NCBI GenBank assembly: GCA_001793095.1
Contig: MGHG01000009.1
Location: 285,849-321,954, forward strand
Source: Candidatus Woesebacteria bacterium RIFCSPLOWO2_01_FULL_39_23
GTDB lineage: Bacteria; Patescibacteriota; Microgenomatia; UBA8517
Length of the DNA stretch: 36,106 nt
Direction: 5' to 3'
The notes beneath the pieces are model-generated. The model saw only the letters and a program-made list of their open reading frames with translations. It was not told where the DNA came from and did not search any database. Below are positions 16,896-26,015 of the stretch, one piece after another; positions within the stretch are counted from its first letter, which is position 1, and each line of letters opens with the position of its first letter. The position numbers and the translations under genes are program-made.

Positions 16896-18382
16896 TTATT
16901 GGTAAATATGCCGCTAAAAACTCTTTTTGAGTCTTCTAAAAGAGCTATTCCGACAAGAACATACAGCGATAAGAAATAAATAAAACCACCCAAAAATACC
17001 ATGCCTGCAAAAAGAAAGATATTATAAAAAGGCAATAGATGCCTGACTACCAGAAGTACACCACCCATTACAAGAGAAGACTCAAGAGGTTTTATTACGG
17101 AATCTACTATTGACCACGGAAGAATTCTTTTAACCAAAATAAAGACAACAATAGAACTCGTTGCAATCACTGCATAAGCCAATGAAGCTCCGTTTATCCC
17201 ATAAACGATAGCGGCTGCAGGAACTAAAAGCCAGGTAAGAGATGTCCACATAACCATAAGTTTAAAAGTAGTCTTAATCTTTCCGATCGATGTTAAAAAA
17301 TTGGTTAATTGGGTCGTCGCTGCAGCCCAGAAAGAGCAAATCGATAACAGCATTAAAGGGATAAGTGCCGGTGCCCACTTTTGATATTTCGGTATAACAT
17401 CTAAAAGAGCCGGGAAAAGAATAACTAAACCGACAAGACTCGGAAAAACCAAGGCACAAATAAAAAATATTGACCTCGTAAGCGCCCGCGCCAACTCTTT
17501 AGTGTCGTCCTGCATCCTGGAAAATGCCGGAAAAGTTACTTTTGTCACATTATCCATAAAAAATCTCAGTGGATATTGAGCTAATTTCTGGGCAGTTCCT
17601 AAAATTCCCAGCCCAAACGCCCCGAGAATTTTACCCAGAACTATCGTCATACCATCATCTTTGATTGTTGCTAAAAAGTTATTAAGTTGATATGGTACTC
17701 CAAATCTAAGAAGGGAAGTTAACGAGCCTTTTGATATACCGAATTTAGGTTTCCAGGGTTGAAGAATATAAATAGCAATTACACCTACAACCCCCCGTAA
17801 TAATACCGCATAAGTAAAGCTTGTAATCCCGTACCCTTGCCAGGCAAAAAAGACTACGGAAACATTATAAACAAGATTTTCCAGAACCTGTGGGATGATA
17901 AATTTACCGAACTCAAGTTTCCGCTCGAGTATGATCGACGGAATATTTTTCAGCGATGCTAAGAAAAAGGATATATTGAGAGCATAAAGAAGTCGTATAC
18001 CATCCATCTCCAACGATTGAGTACGTCTGAGCACCGGACTGATCAGGAAAATAATTATCACAATCAAAACTACTAACATCTCCTGTACTGTAAATACTGT
18101 TGTAAAATCTTCCTCATTCGGCTTTTCTCTCTTCTGAATCAAGGCAGCACCCAACCCAATATCCGAAAAATATGATAGAAAATTTATGGTTGCTGAAACA
18201 AGAAGAAAAATGCCAAATTCCTTGGGATCAATAAATAACCAAAGCAACCCTTGAGCGATAAAAGTTATGAAGTTTAATATAAAAGTCCGACCCGTTAAAA
18301 CTGCTATACCCTTAACGGCACGGCTTTTTACAGTTTCAAGATTAATCTCAAAAGTAGGATCTACATGCGACTCTTCTTCCAC
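16892..18382 (-). CDS. Wzx/WzxC-type polysaccharide flippase (MOP superfamily)
   Basis: 496 residues from a GTG at 18382, since no ATG follows near the conserved start. The short charged N-terminus is followed by AVKGIAVLTGRTF and then about 12-14 membrane helices through the whole length, the layout of the oligosaccharide flippase family. GAALIQKREKPNEEDFTTVF after helix 2 is the typical WzxC/TuaB wording. These proteins move undecaprenyl-linked oligosaccharides across the membrane. It is the only flippase in the window and sits centrally among the transferases, overlapping the gene before it by 22 bases and the one after by four. It is the key export step for units built by the GT2 and GT4 enzymes. 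Confidence 0.88.
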   Translation of the reverse strand: MEEESHVDPTFEINLETVKSRAVKGIAVLTGRTFILNFITFIAQGLLWLFIDPKEFGIFLLVSATINFLSYFSDIGLGAALIQKREKPNEEDFTTVFTVQEMLVVLIVIIIFLISPVLRRTQSLEMDGIRLLYALNISFFLASLKNIPSIILERKLEFGKFIIPQVLENLVYNVSVVFFAWQGYGITSFTYAVLLRGVVGVIAIYILQPWKPKFGISKGSLTSLLRFGVPYQLNNFLATIKDDGMTIVLGKILGAFGLGILGTAQKLAQYPLRFFMDNVTKVTFPAFSRMQDDTKELARALTRSIFFICALVFPSLVGLVILFPALLDVIPKYQKWAPALIPLMLLSICSFWAAATTQLTNFLTSIGKIKTTFKLMVMWTSLTWLLVPAAAIVYGINGASLAYAVIATSSIVVFILVKRILPWSIVDSVIKPLESSLVMGGVLLVVRHLLPFYNIFLFAGMVFLGGFIYFLSLYVLVGIALLEDSKRVFSGIFTNK

Positions 18383-20145
18383 GAATTAAATTGTAGCACC
18401 GCACTAAGTAAAAGTAATGTCCAGGAGAATATAGATAATAAATTTGAAAATCTTCTAATGGAAGTATTTTCGAACTTTGCGTATATTGAATGTTCTCCCG
18501 CCGCTAGATTAAACCACATTCTGCCCAGCTTGTCGTTTTTCGGAATAAATTTATCTACCTCCTGACCGTCAACAAAAACTTTCCACCCGGGAAAATCAAA
18601 TACATTAATCCTGATTGTTGCCTCCGAAGCGTTAGAATTAAATTTAATCCAATTTGTACCCTCAACAATATTCGAAAACTCTCCGGTTGCATCAATAAAT
18701 TCAACTGGCTCCATTCTTGCAGACACCGGTGCCATCTCTACGGTTAACGGCAGATAATCAATAATCCCTCCACCCTGCTGAAGTTCCCATGCAGCACCCG
18801 AAAACTTCTCTGAATCAGTTAGACGCCCCATTCTACCGTGTTCCGGTTTAAAATAGTTCCAACTGACAATGACAAGTAATAAAATCAATAAACTTGTAAA
18901 TACCATTCTAAAAGGAGCGTATGCCAAGTTGAGGAGGCTCTTTTTCGAATGAAACAAAGATGGTAATAATCCAGCCACGAACGAAAAAGCGAAAATTGTT
19001 ATCGTCAAAAAACGCCAAGGAAATTGTACATAGCCCAGCACCGGAATTAATTTGTAGACAAATATTGATCGTGTGTGAGTCATAAATGCCGCGAACCAAC
19101 CAACAAGTAACAAGTAACAAGTAACAAGTAACAATCTGTTTCTCTTTATCTTCACTCCGATATCACCAATTTCCTTTATCTCCCTTATTACCCTAAATAT
19201 TATAAATATTCCAACCAGAAGAGATGCTACCCAGAGAACATATCCAATCTGAAAAGACATGCCGTCGTTTGGCCCCCAAATTGAACCTCCATATCCCCAA
19301 AATCTCGAAAATAGAAGTTGTTTCAAACTTACAAAATGAGCCGTGAAATCGAAATAGCCCTGAAGCTGCTCTCTAACGTGGGTATATTTATTTTCAGCTA
19401 TTGCAGGAAGCGTAAAAAAGGCGGCCAGACCCACTGCCCATAATCCTGATATGATAAGATGATAGACTCTCCTCCACTTTCCTTCCATAGAAAGGTGGAT
19501 CATTATCCAAACAAGAAAAAATGGCGTAAATATTAAGACCATTAGATTATGGGAAATAAATAATGCAAAGTATGAAAGTGTCAAACATATTAAGTTAGTT
19601 CTTAATTTTTCTTCCTTTTCAGTTACCAATTTGTAAGAATACAAAAAGATTAACGGGAACCAAACCAATGCCCAACTTTCATTCATCGCACCTCTGACAT
19701 ATACATCAACTGCGTGGTACGGTGCCCAAATATAAAAAATCGCCGAGACCACTCCTCCGAAACGTCCGAAAAACTTCCTAGAGAATAAATACATTGTGAC
19801 TCCCGACAGAATAATCGACAAAGCAAAATTCAACTTTACGGTTGTTACAAACGAAAAGCCTAAAATTCGGAATACCTCTCCTGCCAAATACGGTAACGGC
19901 GGGTAAAAATTAAAAAGCGGGAAACCGTAACCGAAACCCATATCCGGAACCCAGCGACAAGGAATTTGGGTATCTATGAAGCATTTTTCCATTTCAAGCT
20001 GTCTCATCATCTGAAGATCATCATGCATATTAAAATAACCCGGCTGGAAAATAAGCGTTCTTGCCGCCAATATTGCAAATATAATTACCACCAAAAGGGG
20101 AAAGGCTTTTACCACTCTTCTAAGCCTATTAAACATATTTTTCAA
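18361..20145 (-). CDS. PTPS-related/YfhO-like membrane protein, probable GT-C glycosyltransferase
   Basis: 594 residues. The start is a TTG at 20145: it overlaps the upstream stop as TTGA and has GGAG seven bases ahead, whereas the first ATG (20136) lacks a spaced SD. After one helix come MHDDLQMMRQLE and the GYGFPLFNFYPPLPY segment, then about eleven helices and a beta-rich C-terminal domain of about 150 residues (FPGWKVFVDGQEV). This is the pattern of the family named 6-pyruvoyl-tetrahydropterin synthase-related, which is close to YfhO and GT-C enzymes and is not a pterin enzyme. A perfect 7-bp array lies within codons about 338-348 (LLLVTCYLLLV in a membrane helix), so one unit gained or lost would shift the frame. 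Confidence 0.78.
   Translation of the reverse strand: MKNMFNRLRRVVKAFPLLVVIIFAILAARTLIFQPGYFNMHDDLQMMRQLEMEKCFIDTQIPCRWVPDMGFGYGFPLFNFYPPLPYLAGEVFRILGFSFVTTVKLNFALSIILSGVTMYLFSRKFFGRFGGVVSAIFYIWAPYHAVDVYVRGAMNESWALVWFPLIFLYSYKLVTEKEEKLRTNLICLTLSYFALFISHNLMVLIFTPFFLVWIMIHLSMEGKWRRVYHLIISGLWAVGLAAFFTLPAIAENKYTHVREQLQGYFDFTAHFVSLKQLLFSRFWGYGGSIWGPNDGMSFQIGYVLWVASLLVGIFIIFRVIREIKEIGDIGVKIKRNRLLLVTCYLLLVGWFAAFMTHTRSIFVYKLIPVLGYVQFPWRFLTITIFAFSFVAGLLPSLFHSKKSLLNLAYAPFRMVFTSLLILLLVIVSWNYFKPEHGRMGRLTDSEKFSGAAWELQQGGGIIDYLPLTVEMAPVSARMEPVEFIDATGEFSNIVEGTNWIKFNSNASEATIRINVFDFPGWKVFVDGQEVDKFIPKNDKLGRMWFNLAAGEHSIYAKFENTSIRRFSNLLSIFSWTLLLLSAVLQFNSWKKSRM
19102..19134. repeat. Perfect 7-bp tandem repeat inside a membrane glycosyltransferase gene
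   Basis: AACAAGT is repeated four times without error and followed by AACAA (33 bp, 4.7 units). It lies in the coding region of the gene at 18361-20145. Seven is not a multiple of three, so a single unit change shifts the frame. A three-unit change keeps it. Confidence 0.9.
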
Positions 20146-21698
20146 TTTACATCTCCGACTTCAAACAAATACAGAACTTCCTGAGGGCCTTTTAAATTAT
20201 AGTCAGAAGTTCCTGTTGTCCTAAAAGCTTTTGGGTAAGTTGCAAGAAGATTTAAGTTCAGGTCATTATAATCTGCACTTAAGCGTGAATTATTAATCAC
20301 CAAAAACGTCTTGTTTCCGGCTTTTTTCGATTCCACCAAACTTTTCGGTAATGCACTTAAGTTTATGCCTACACCAAGAACTATTATCTTCGGCAGATCA
20401 TTTAAATATATTTGAAGACCGTCGGGGAGAGTTCCGAAATAACCTTCTGTTCCGACCACAATTTGTTGGTTAGGATTTTGCAAGTATTGATTACGGATAT
20501 CCATTGCTACTTCCTTAATTCCATAGCCTGATGTCCATTCTTCCAAGTAACCCGTTCTCTCGGATGTGGGCATCGGAGCTTTTTGTATATTTGTCAAAAG
20601 AAGGAAATCGATCCATAAGGCATGGACTACCAAAATTATCGCTAATGTCTTAAATATTTTTTTATATGCAGCACTAGTTAGAACACTTGCACCAAGTATT
20701 GTAAGAGTCGGAATTATGTAAAGAATATATCTTGCAGTAAAAACTTTGGCATACTCAGCAGAAATTACAAGAGGCACGAAACTCCAAAAGCAAAGCAAAA
20801 GAGTTTCCTTTTTAAATTTTGTGAAATTCAAAATCACCCCAAATATGATAAAGAATATAAATACACTCGGTCCCCAAATCCAAAAATATTCAAACGACCG
20901 GTTTAAAAACGGCAGTAACGGATCAAATGGTCTTTCTAATAAATGAAACACCGGATAAACATAATCATTGTTCCGCAAAGTCAGCATGTGGAAGTTTGGA
21001 CCAAGCCTTTGTATGTTATACATAAAATATGCAAGTAAATAACTTACTGCCAATAAACCCGATGCTTGGATCAAATCCTTAATTCTTACACCTTTTTTAG
21101 AATGCTCAAGAAAGACTAAAGCACTTGGCAATAAAAGTGCAAAGTATAATCCCGGGGATTTTGTAAGTAACGCGCCACCCAGCGCAAAACCTGCGAGCAT
21201 TGCATAATCAAGTCTTTTGTACTTAACCGAAAGCAAACCAAAAATTAATGTCCATATACCGAACATTGACAGCAGTGCATCAGCCAGCGCCATGGAATCA
21301 AAGAATACAGCAAAAGGCATTACAGCATAGATTAATCCCGCAAAAAGCGAAATATTCAAAGAATTAAAAAGTATGTATGAGAGAATTATTACTCCGGTCA
21401 AAGACATCACGCCAGAAAATACCGACACCAATCTGCCAGCAATTAACGGGTCGCCGAACAGCTTGAGGAAAGGAATTATGCTCCAAATAAAAAGGGGTTG
21501 TTTCCCGTCAGATAGGGAAATAAAGCGCAAGCTGGGTTCTGCCTTTGCAACTTGTGCCCATCGGATATATATTGCTTCGTCTCCGAAAACTGGCTGGTTA
21601 TATAACACCACTCTTAAAAAACGAAGTAGTAATGCACTAGCCAAAACACCGGCTGATAATATTATGACTTTCTTCCACTCGCTGCGAATTTTATCCAT
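20142..21698 (-). CDS. GT-C (PMT_2/GT39) membrane glycosyltransferase
   Basis: 518 residues. The helix at about 11-28 leads into VFGDEAIYIRWAQ (37-49), the classic PMT_2 acidic motif, and GKQPLFIW (65-72), the second-loop motif (usually KPPL in ArnT-type enzymes). About ten more helices and a soluble C-terminus of about 130 residues follow. This is the most typical PMT_2 protein of the window, and its expected reaction is transfer of a sugar from polyprenyl phosphate to lipid, glycan or protein on the outer face. It overlaps the next gene by four bases and follows the ALG5-like GT2 gene by 15 bases. That transferase may supply its donor. Confidence 0.85.
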   Translation of the reverse strand: MDKIRSEWKKVIILSAGVLASALLLRFLRVVLYNQPVFGDEAIYIRWAQVAKAEPSLRFISLSDGKQPLFIWSIIPFLKLFGDPLIAGRLVSVFSGVMSLTGVIILSYILFNSLNISLFAGLIYAVMPFAVFFDSMALADALLSMFGIWTLIFGLLSVKYKRLDYAMLAGFALGGALLTKSPGLYFALLLPSALVFLEHSKKGVRIKDLIQASGLLAVSYLLAYFMYNIQRLGPNFHMLTLRNNDYVYPVFHLLERPFDPLLPFLNRSFEYFWIWGPSVFIFFIIFGVILNFTKFKKETLLLCFWSFVPLVISAEYAKVFTARYILYIIPTLTILGASVLTSAAYKKIFKTLAIILVVHALWIDFLLLTNIQKAPMPTSERTGYLEEWTSGYGIKEVAMDIRNQYLQNPNQQIVVGTEGYFGTLPDGLQIYLNDLPKIIVLGVGINLSALPKSLVESKKAGNKTFLVINNSRLSADYNDLNLNLLATYPKAFRTTGTSDYNLKGPQEVLYLFEVGDVN

Positions 21699-21713
21699 AC
21701 ACTGACTTCAGAA

Positions 21714-22478
21714 TTAATTGTATTGGCCTCTCACGTCGTTCAGTTTTACGGTTATAATTTCTCTTAACATATCCCGCGACTCACGAAAATACTTACTAAT
21801 GTAGCCACCCTTGCTCTGACTGATATCTTTATCATCCCATTCTACCGTAACTTCCTTTATTGAAATTCCATTTTTATCTAGAATATGTAAAAATTCTACA
21901 TCCCAAGAACTGACTAACCAACCTTTTGTTTCAATTTTTCTCTTGAAAAAACTCAATCTAGGAAAATATTTTATTAGTGAATTTCTATCAAATAATTTGA
22001 AACCGCACTGCGTATCTTTTATATTACTTAAAAGTAATGCTCGCCTGAGATTCATAAATACCAAAGCCCCCACCCTTCTGTAAAACGGGAACTTCTTCCT
22101 ACCTGTTCCGCGCGAACCAATAACTGCCTTACAACCTTTTTTCACAAAAGGCAGTAATTTAGTAAGCTCATTAATTGGCGTTGATTGGTCCATGTCTGTG
22201 AATAATATCCATAAGCCGTTCGAAGCTTTAACGCCATTCCATAAAGCCATGGGCTTGCCGCCGTGCTCAATTTTCAGTAGCCTAAAATTTTTCCAGTTTT
22301 TGATTTCCCTTTCCACTAATTCAGAACTACCATCCGTACTACCGTCATCTGAAATAATGACCTCCCAAGCAAAATCCTGATCTTTAAGAAAATCCCTTAC
22401 CTCACCAAGTACCCCGCGCTTAATATTGGCATGTTCATTAAAACAGGGAATTATAATAGATAAAAATATTCTCTCCAT
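21714..22478 (-). CDS. ALG5-like polyprenyl-phosphate glycosyltransferase (GT2)
   Basis: 254 residues from the ATG at 22478. A frame from a GTG at 22496 adds six residues encoded by the adjacent 7-bp repeat, so the ATG, directly before the conserved IFLSIIIPCFNE, is preferred. ISDDGSTDGS (42-51), FTDMDQSTPI (93-102) and the diagnostic DTQCGFKLF (155-163) match dolichyl-phosphate beta-glucosyltransferase (ALG5) relatives. There are no clear membrane helices except possibly the segment near 137-150. It should load a sugar onto polyprenyl phosphate in the cytoplasm and so feed the neighbouring GT-C enzymes on both sides. Confidence 0.88.
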   Translation of the reverse strand: MERIFLSIIIPCFNEHANIKRGVLGEVRDFLKDQDFAWEVIISDDGSTDGSSELVEREIKNWKNFRLLKIEHGGKPMALWNGVKASNGLWILFTDMDQSTPINELTKLLPFVKKGCKAVIGSRGTGRKKFPFYRRVGALVFMNLRRALLLSNIKDTQCGFKLFDRNSLIKYFPRLSFFKRKIETKGWLVSSWDVEFLHILDKNGISIKEVTVEWDDKDISQSKGGYISKYFRESRDMLREIITVKLNDVRGQYN

Positions 22479-22490
22479 ATCTAAATTTCT

Positions 22491-22518
22491 TATCACTTAT
22501 CTCGTATCACTTATTTCT
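22491..22518. repeat. Degenerate 7-bp tandem array upstream of the ALG5-like gene
   Basis: Plus-strand units TATCACT, TATCTCG, TATCACT and TATTTCT follow one another in the 48-bp gap between a GT-C stop and the ALG5-like ATG. The last unit extends over the alternative GTG start. A change in copy number would alter spacing in the leader rather than the protein. Confidence 0.6.
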
Positions 22519-22526
22519 CAAGTCCA

Positions 22527-24011
22527 TCAATTTGTAAAACCGAACATCGGATCGGTTAAATTTGAATTCTCTCCCGAACAGCTTATTTCGACACCCTTAT
22601 CAGTATACCTTGAATATTCAGGATAGATTAAGCCTATCGCACCGAAAGTTTTATCAACCGGAAAAAGTTTATCATTTAATGGATATACTATTGTGTATAC
22701 GGGTGCGAGCGAATCGGGTTTATTAACGTGCATATCCTCGACATAGAAAAGGTATCTATATCCTAAATCGTACCCAGGCTTTGTTATATAAGATACTGCT
22801 ACGCATGGATAACCGTGTATAAGTGAGTCTTTTTTAATTTCAGCAACGATTGCCCTTCGATATGGATAACTCGTCTTATTAAACGGAACCGTAAAAAATT
22901 TATACAAGTTGGCAATTGTGAAAATTAAAAGCGCAACTATGCCTAATATTCTATATTTATGCAAGGACAGTAAATGAGATGTACCTAATGCAAAAACTGC
23001 TATCCAAACCACCATCATACCATTCAAGTAATATTCTGAGACAATTTTCGAATAAAAAGTGAAAAAAGTAATGTAAATTACAAGCCAAAAAATAAAAATA
23101 AGTCCCAATTTCTTGGAAATTACTTTTTTAATAATTAATAACCTCAAACATAAGACCAGAGCGACTAACACATATATATAGTCAACATACTTAATATTAC
23201 CCATTAATAACCCATAGGCATTCTTTGAAGTCAAATAAATGACCCTTTGAAATTTAGGGAAACCGCTTATTATATCGTGTTGGTCAGATGTCAGGGACGA
23301 TAGAATCCCTTTAACTTGATTAAAATTATGCCTAAACTCAAAAGCTATTAACGGAAGCGATGTTATAAAAATAATAACCAAGCCTGTTACAAGTGTTGTT
23401 ACATCGATTTTCTTTCTCGATACATAGAGTGATATCGGAATAAGCGGGGCTAAGAGTATCAGTGAAAAATTCAAATGCCAAATCAAAGCCAACAGAATTC
23501 CTAAAACAATAAAGCCTTGCTTCTGTTTCCCTTTCAAAAGCAAGTTGATACCGAATAAATACCAGACGCTCCAAGTGATAACCGGGGTAGTGGGTACAAC
23601 CTGCCTATCATTATAAATTGTATAGTAAGAAACAGCATATATTAAAGTTGTAATCAAGCCGACACTCCGGTTAAACATCTTTGTAAATACGAAATAAACA
23701 CTGAGCAAGCTAAAAAGAGAGAGTATCGTTATAAATATGACACCCGAGAGCGGATGCATATTAAATAGATAATAAAAAGGTACTAAAAGATAGTAGTATA
23801 AAGGTCCAATAAATACTCCCTGCGTCGAAGTCTCCTGACCAATAAGCCTTAGATGTTTATTAACCAAAACATCTTTGACAAACCACGATGCCAAATCCTG
23901 GTCGTGTTCGAACATAAAATATTCTCCAACCTTATATATTCTGAGGAAAAATGCCACAAGAATAATAATTATGAGAATTCTGTTTTTTTTGATGTATTTA
24001 ATAATGTCCAT
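22527..24011 (-). CDS. GT-C-like multi-membrane glycosyltransferase (diverged DQ/YYY paralogue)
   Basis: 494 residues from the ATG at 24011, four bases after the upstream stop. A longer frame to 24068 would start inside that gene. After a helix (11-23) comes FEHDQDLASW (34-43), then FIGPLYYYLLVPFYY (67-81), the same layout as the proteins at 24016 and 27102 but with DQDLA in place of DQGRDA. Around ten helices and a soluble C-terminus of about 110 residues follow. It is probably a product of tandem duplication with the adjacent gene. It is predicted to use lipid-linked sugar at the outer face, and the divergence of the acidic motif suggests a different acceptor or donor. Confidence 0.75.
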   Translation of the reverse strand: MDIIKYIKKNRILIIIILVAFFLRIYKVGEYFMFEHDQDLASWFVKDVLVNKHLRLIGQETSTQGVFIGPLYYYLLVPFYYLFNMHPLSGVIFITILSLFSLLSVYFVFTKMFNRSVGLITTLIYAVSYYTIYNDRQVVPTTPVITWSVWYLFGINLLLKGKQKQGFIVLGILLALIWHLNFSLILLAPLIPISLYVSRKKIDVTTLVTGLVIIFITSLPLIAFEFRHNFNQVKGILSSLTSDQHDIISGFPKFQRVIYLTSKNAYGLLMGNIKYVDYIYVLVALVLCLRLLIIKKVISKKLGLIFIFWLVIYITFFTFYSKIVSEYYLNGMMVVWIAVFALGTSHLLSLHKYRILGIVALLIFTIANLYKFFTVPFNKTSYPYRRAIVAEIKKDSLIHGYPCVAVSYITKPGYDLGYRYLFYVEDMHVNKPDSLAPVYTIVYPLNDKLFPVDKTFGAIGLIYPEYSRYTDKGVEISCSGENSNLTDPMFGFTN

Positions 24012-24015
24012 ATTA

Positions 24016-25557
24016 TTATTGAATTCTTTTTCTTCTTTGTACGGTAATACCGCCATACTTTCCTTCATCCTGTACTACACCTATTTTTTCCTGTCGTAAT
24101 AACCATGTCTCCAGGCGTTCAGGATTCGGAGGATCTGATTCATAGAGCGTATATAGGAGGGGGGTTTGATAATCAACTTTTCCGCACATACTTTCCCCAC
24201 ATATTTTAGTACCCTGCCACAAAATTAAATAATCATAAGCGTATGGAATAACGGGCGGGACATAAATATCAACGTTAAAATTACCTTTACCGGCAGCATT
24301 ATTAAAAATCCAGTCAACCGCCTTGACTTGATTAGCAAAGCTAATATCGGTCTGTCCTTGCAGCTGGTCTGTTAACCGATTTTTTATTAATATACCATTG
24401 GCATTAAGAAACGTTACAAAAAATATAATGACTGATATTTTACCTATATTTGTTCTCCACAGTTCAGCCATACCTATCGAGAATATCGCGACAAAGGGTA
24501 AATAATAACCGCTCATATAATAGTCGTAAAGATGTCCGAAGTTACCCTGGAAAAAGGTTACAAAAAAAACCGGCGTTAGAAGAAAAATCATAAAAAGCCC
24601 GGTTAATCCTTTTTTCAAAAACCCTCTTCTGACAACGAGAGAGGAAAATACCAAAATAATGAAAGTTAAGGATAATAAACTGCCCTTTGGATATAGTTTG
24701 CTGCTGATTACCGTCCAAAAATATTTAATTTTTTCTTCAAGAATGAATCCACTAATGCCCCTAAAAGCCTTTTCTTCAAAAAATAGTTTTTGTAAATTAC
24801 TGAACAATATATTGTCATGCCGAAAATTAAAAATAATTTGCGGGAGAAGGGTTGCGAAAAATAAAGACAGTGCAATTAATAATGTTCTACTTGGTAAACT
24901 TTTCTTTTGCCATATAATAAACACCACCATCACGGGCAGATAAAAAATCGCACTGGCAGATTCGAATTGTAGGGACAGTCCAAGCATTAACAAGGCCAAC
25001 ACCCACCATGTACTATCTACCTTCTTACTTTTTCCTCTAACAATTTTCCACAAAGCAAGTAAAAACAAAACGCTGGTTAAAAATATCGGATTTGGGTTAG
25101 AGAGCCACTGGTTAACTATAATAATATAGTACGAGCAGGAAGCTATAATAACCGCAATTAATCCGGCACCCCTACTGTGCATGTCGTAAACGGTTACAAA
25201 AAGCATAAATATTGCAAAGACCGATAAAAGTGCTAAAAAAACGACCGGATAAACTGGGTTTCCTCCACCTATTAAATACAAGGGGGCTATAAGGTAATAG
25301 TACATAGGTCCGAGAAATATACCGGCCAGACCCGTTACCGGCCCGATCAAAAAGAATTTTCCTTCGTGCCAGAGTTTCCAAATAATAAGGGCGTCTCTAC
25401 CCTGGTCATACCAAAATCCTAATAAATCCCCAACTCGATATACACGGACAAATAAAGCAAGAAAAAGGATAGAAGTAAGTAGTAGGTAGTAAGCAGTATG
25501 TGGTTGTATTTCGTGTTTCCACAACTTTTTAATGAAAATTTCGATACTCTTAATCAT
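24016..25557 (-). CDS. GT-C-like multi-membrane glycosyltransferase (DQGRDA/YYY paralogue)
   Basis: 513 residues. Helix 1 (about 24-39) is followed by FWYDQGRDALII (48-59), IGPVTGLAGIFLG (71-83) and PMYYYLIAPLYL (84-95), near identical in pattern to the protein at 9910. About ten helices and a C-terminal domain follow, which ends in the same style as the 9910 protein (IGVVQ..KYGGITVQRR). Codons about 19-28 (PHTAYYLLLT), at the edge of helix 1, are written by a degenerate 7-bp array. It ends four bases before the start of its tandem neighbour and starts 11 bases after the Nudix gene. No functionally characterised relative is recognised. Confidence 0.77.
   Translation of the reverse strand: MIKSIEIFIKKLWKHEIQPHTAYYLLLTSILFLALFVRVYRVGDLLGFWYDQGRDALIIWKLWHEGKFFLIGPVTGLAGIFLGPMYYYLIAPLYLIGGGNPVYPVVFLALLSVFAIFMLFVTVYDMHSRGAGLIAVIIASCSYYIIIVNQWLSNPNPIFLTSVLFLLALWKIVRGKSKKVDSTWWVLALLMLGLSLQFESASAIFYLPVMVVFIIWQKKSLPSRTLLIALSLFFATLLPQIIFNFRHDNILFSNLQKLFFEEKAFRGISGFILEEKIKYFWTVISSKLYPKGSLLSLTFIILVFSSLVVRRGFLKKGLTGLFMIFLLTPVFFVTFFQGNFGHLYDYYMSGYYLPFVAIFSIGMAELWRTNIGKISVIIFFVTFLNANGILIKNRLTDQLQGQTDISFANQVKAVDWIFNNAAGKGNFNVDIYVPPVIPYAYDYLILWQGTKICGESMCGKVDYQTPLLYTLYESDPPNPERLETWLLRQEKIGVVQDEGKYGGITVQRRKRIQ
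25474..25501. repeat. Degenerate 7-bp tandem array inside a GT-C gene
   Basis: Plus-strand units AGTAAGT, AGTAGGT, AGTAAGC and AGTATGT are contiguous near the 5' end of the gene at 24016-25557. Because they are near the start codon, an indel of one unit would cut the protein very early. Confidence 0.6.
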
Positions 25558-25568
25558 TAGAAATTATT

Positions 25569-26012
25569 TTACCTTAAAATTTGGAGAAGTTTATTTACTC
25601 TTACTTTAAAATAATCGGGGAGCTTGCTAAAATTCTTTAATTCTTCCTTCGTAAACCACCTTACTTCATCCTGATCTTCCAAAGGTTTAGCGACACCATC
25701 TTTCCATTTACATAAAAACGACAAACCTATTACATGATGGCCGGAAACTCGATAAAACCCTTCATCGCAAATCAGAACTATATCATCCTCAATGTTCAAA
25801 CCAACCTCTTCCAGCACTTCTTTTTTCAGTGTTTTAACTATAATTCCCTCCCCCTCGTCCATATCCACATTACCTCCGGGGACAGACCAAATTCCGGGAG
25901 CTTGTGGGTCATCTTTACTTCTCTTTGCTAATAGCACTTTTCCGTCTTTAATAATAAAAGCAAAAACCGCAACAATATGGGTACTAATATCAGTTTCTTT
26001 GGTTTTTAACAT
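25569..26012 (-). CDS. Nudix hydrolase
   Basis: 147 residues covering one Nudix domain. The beta strands HIVAVFAFII and VLLAKRS precede WSVPGGNVD and the Nudix helix KKEVLEEVGL. The box is atypical: R of REUxEExGU is K, and the glycine-rich loop and the stretch before the helix carry extra residues (GGNVDMDEGEG) compared with G-x5-E-x7. The metal-binding EE pair is present. Such proteins hydrolyse nucleotide derivatives, often NTPs, sugar nucleotides or NADH-type substrates, and substrate cannot be read from sequence. It is three bases after the PHP gene and 11 before a GT-C gene, so it is cotranscribed with them. A sugar-nucleotide clean-up role is speculation. Confidence 0.85.
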   Translation of the reverse strand: MLKTKETDISTHIVAVFAFIIKDGKVLLAKRSKDDPQAPGIWSVPGGNVDMDEGEGIIVKTLKKEVLEEVGLNIEDDIVLICDEGFYRVSGHHVIGLSFLCKWKDGVAKPLEDQDEVRWFTKEELKNFSKLPDYFKVRVNKLLQILR

Positions 26013-26015
26013 TAT

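Noticed and set aside
21373-21705. Plus-strand open frame of 110 codons
   Set aside because: It is antisense to the N-terminal part of the PMT_2 gene at 20142-21698, including its DE motif region.
24009-24068. Upstream extension of the GT-C gene at 22527-24011
   Set aside because: It would overlap the end of the previous gene by 53 bases, and the added residues have no family resemblance. The ATG at 24011 sits just after the upstream stop.
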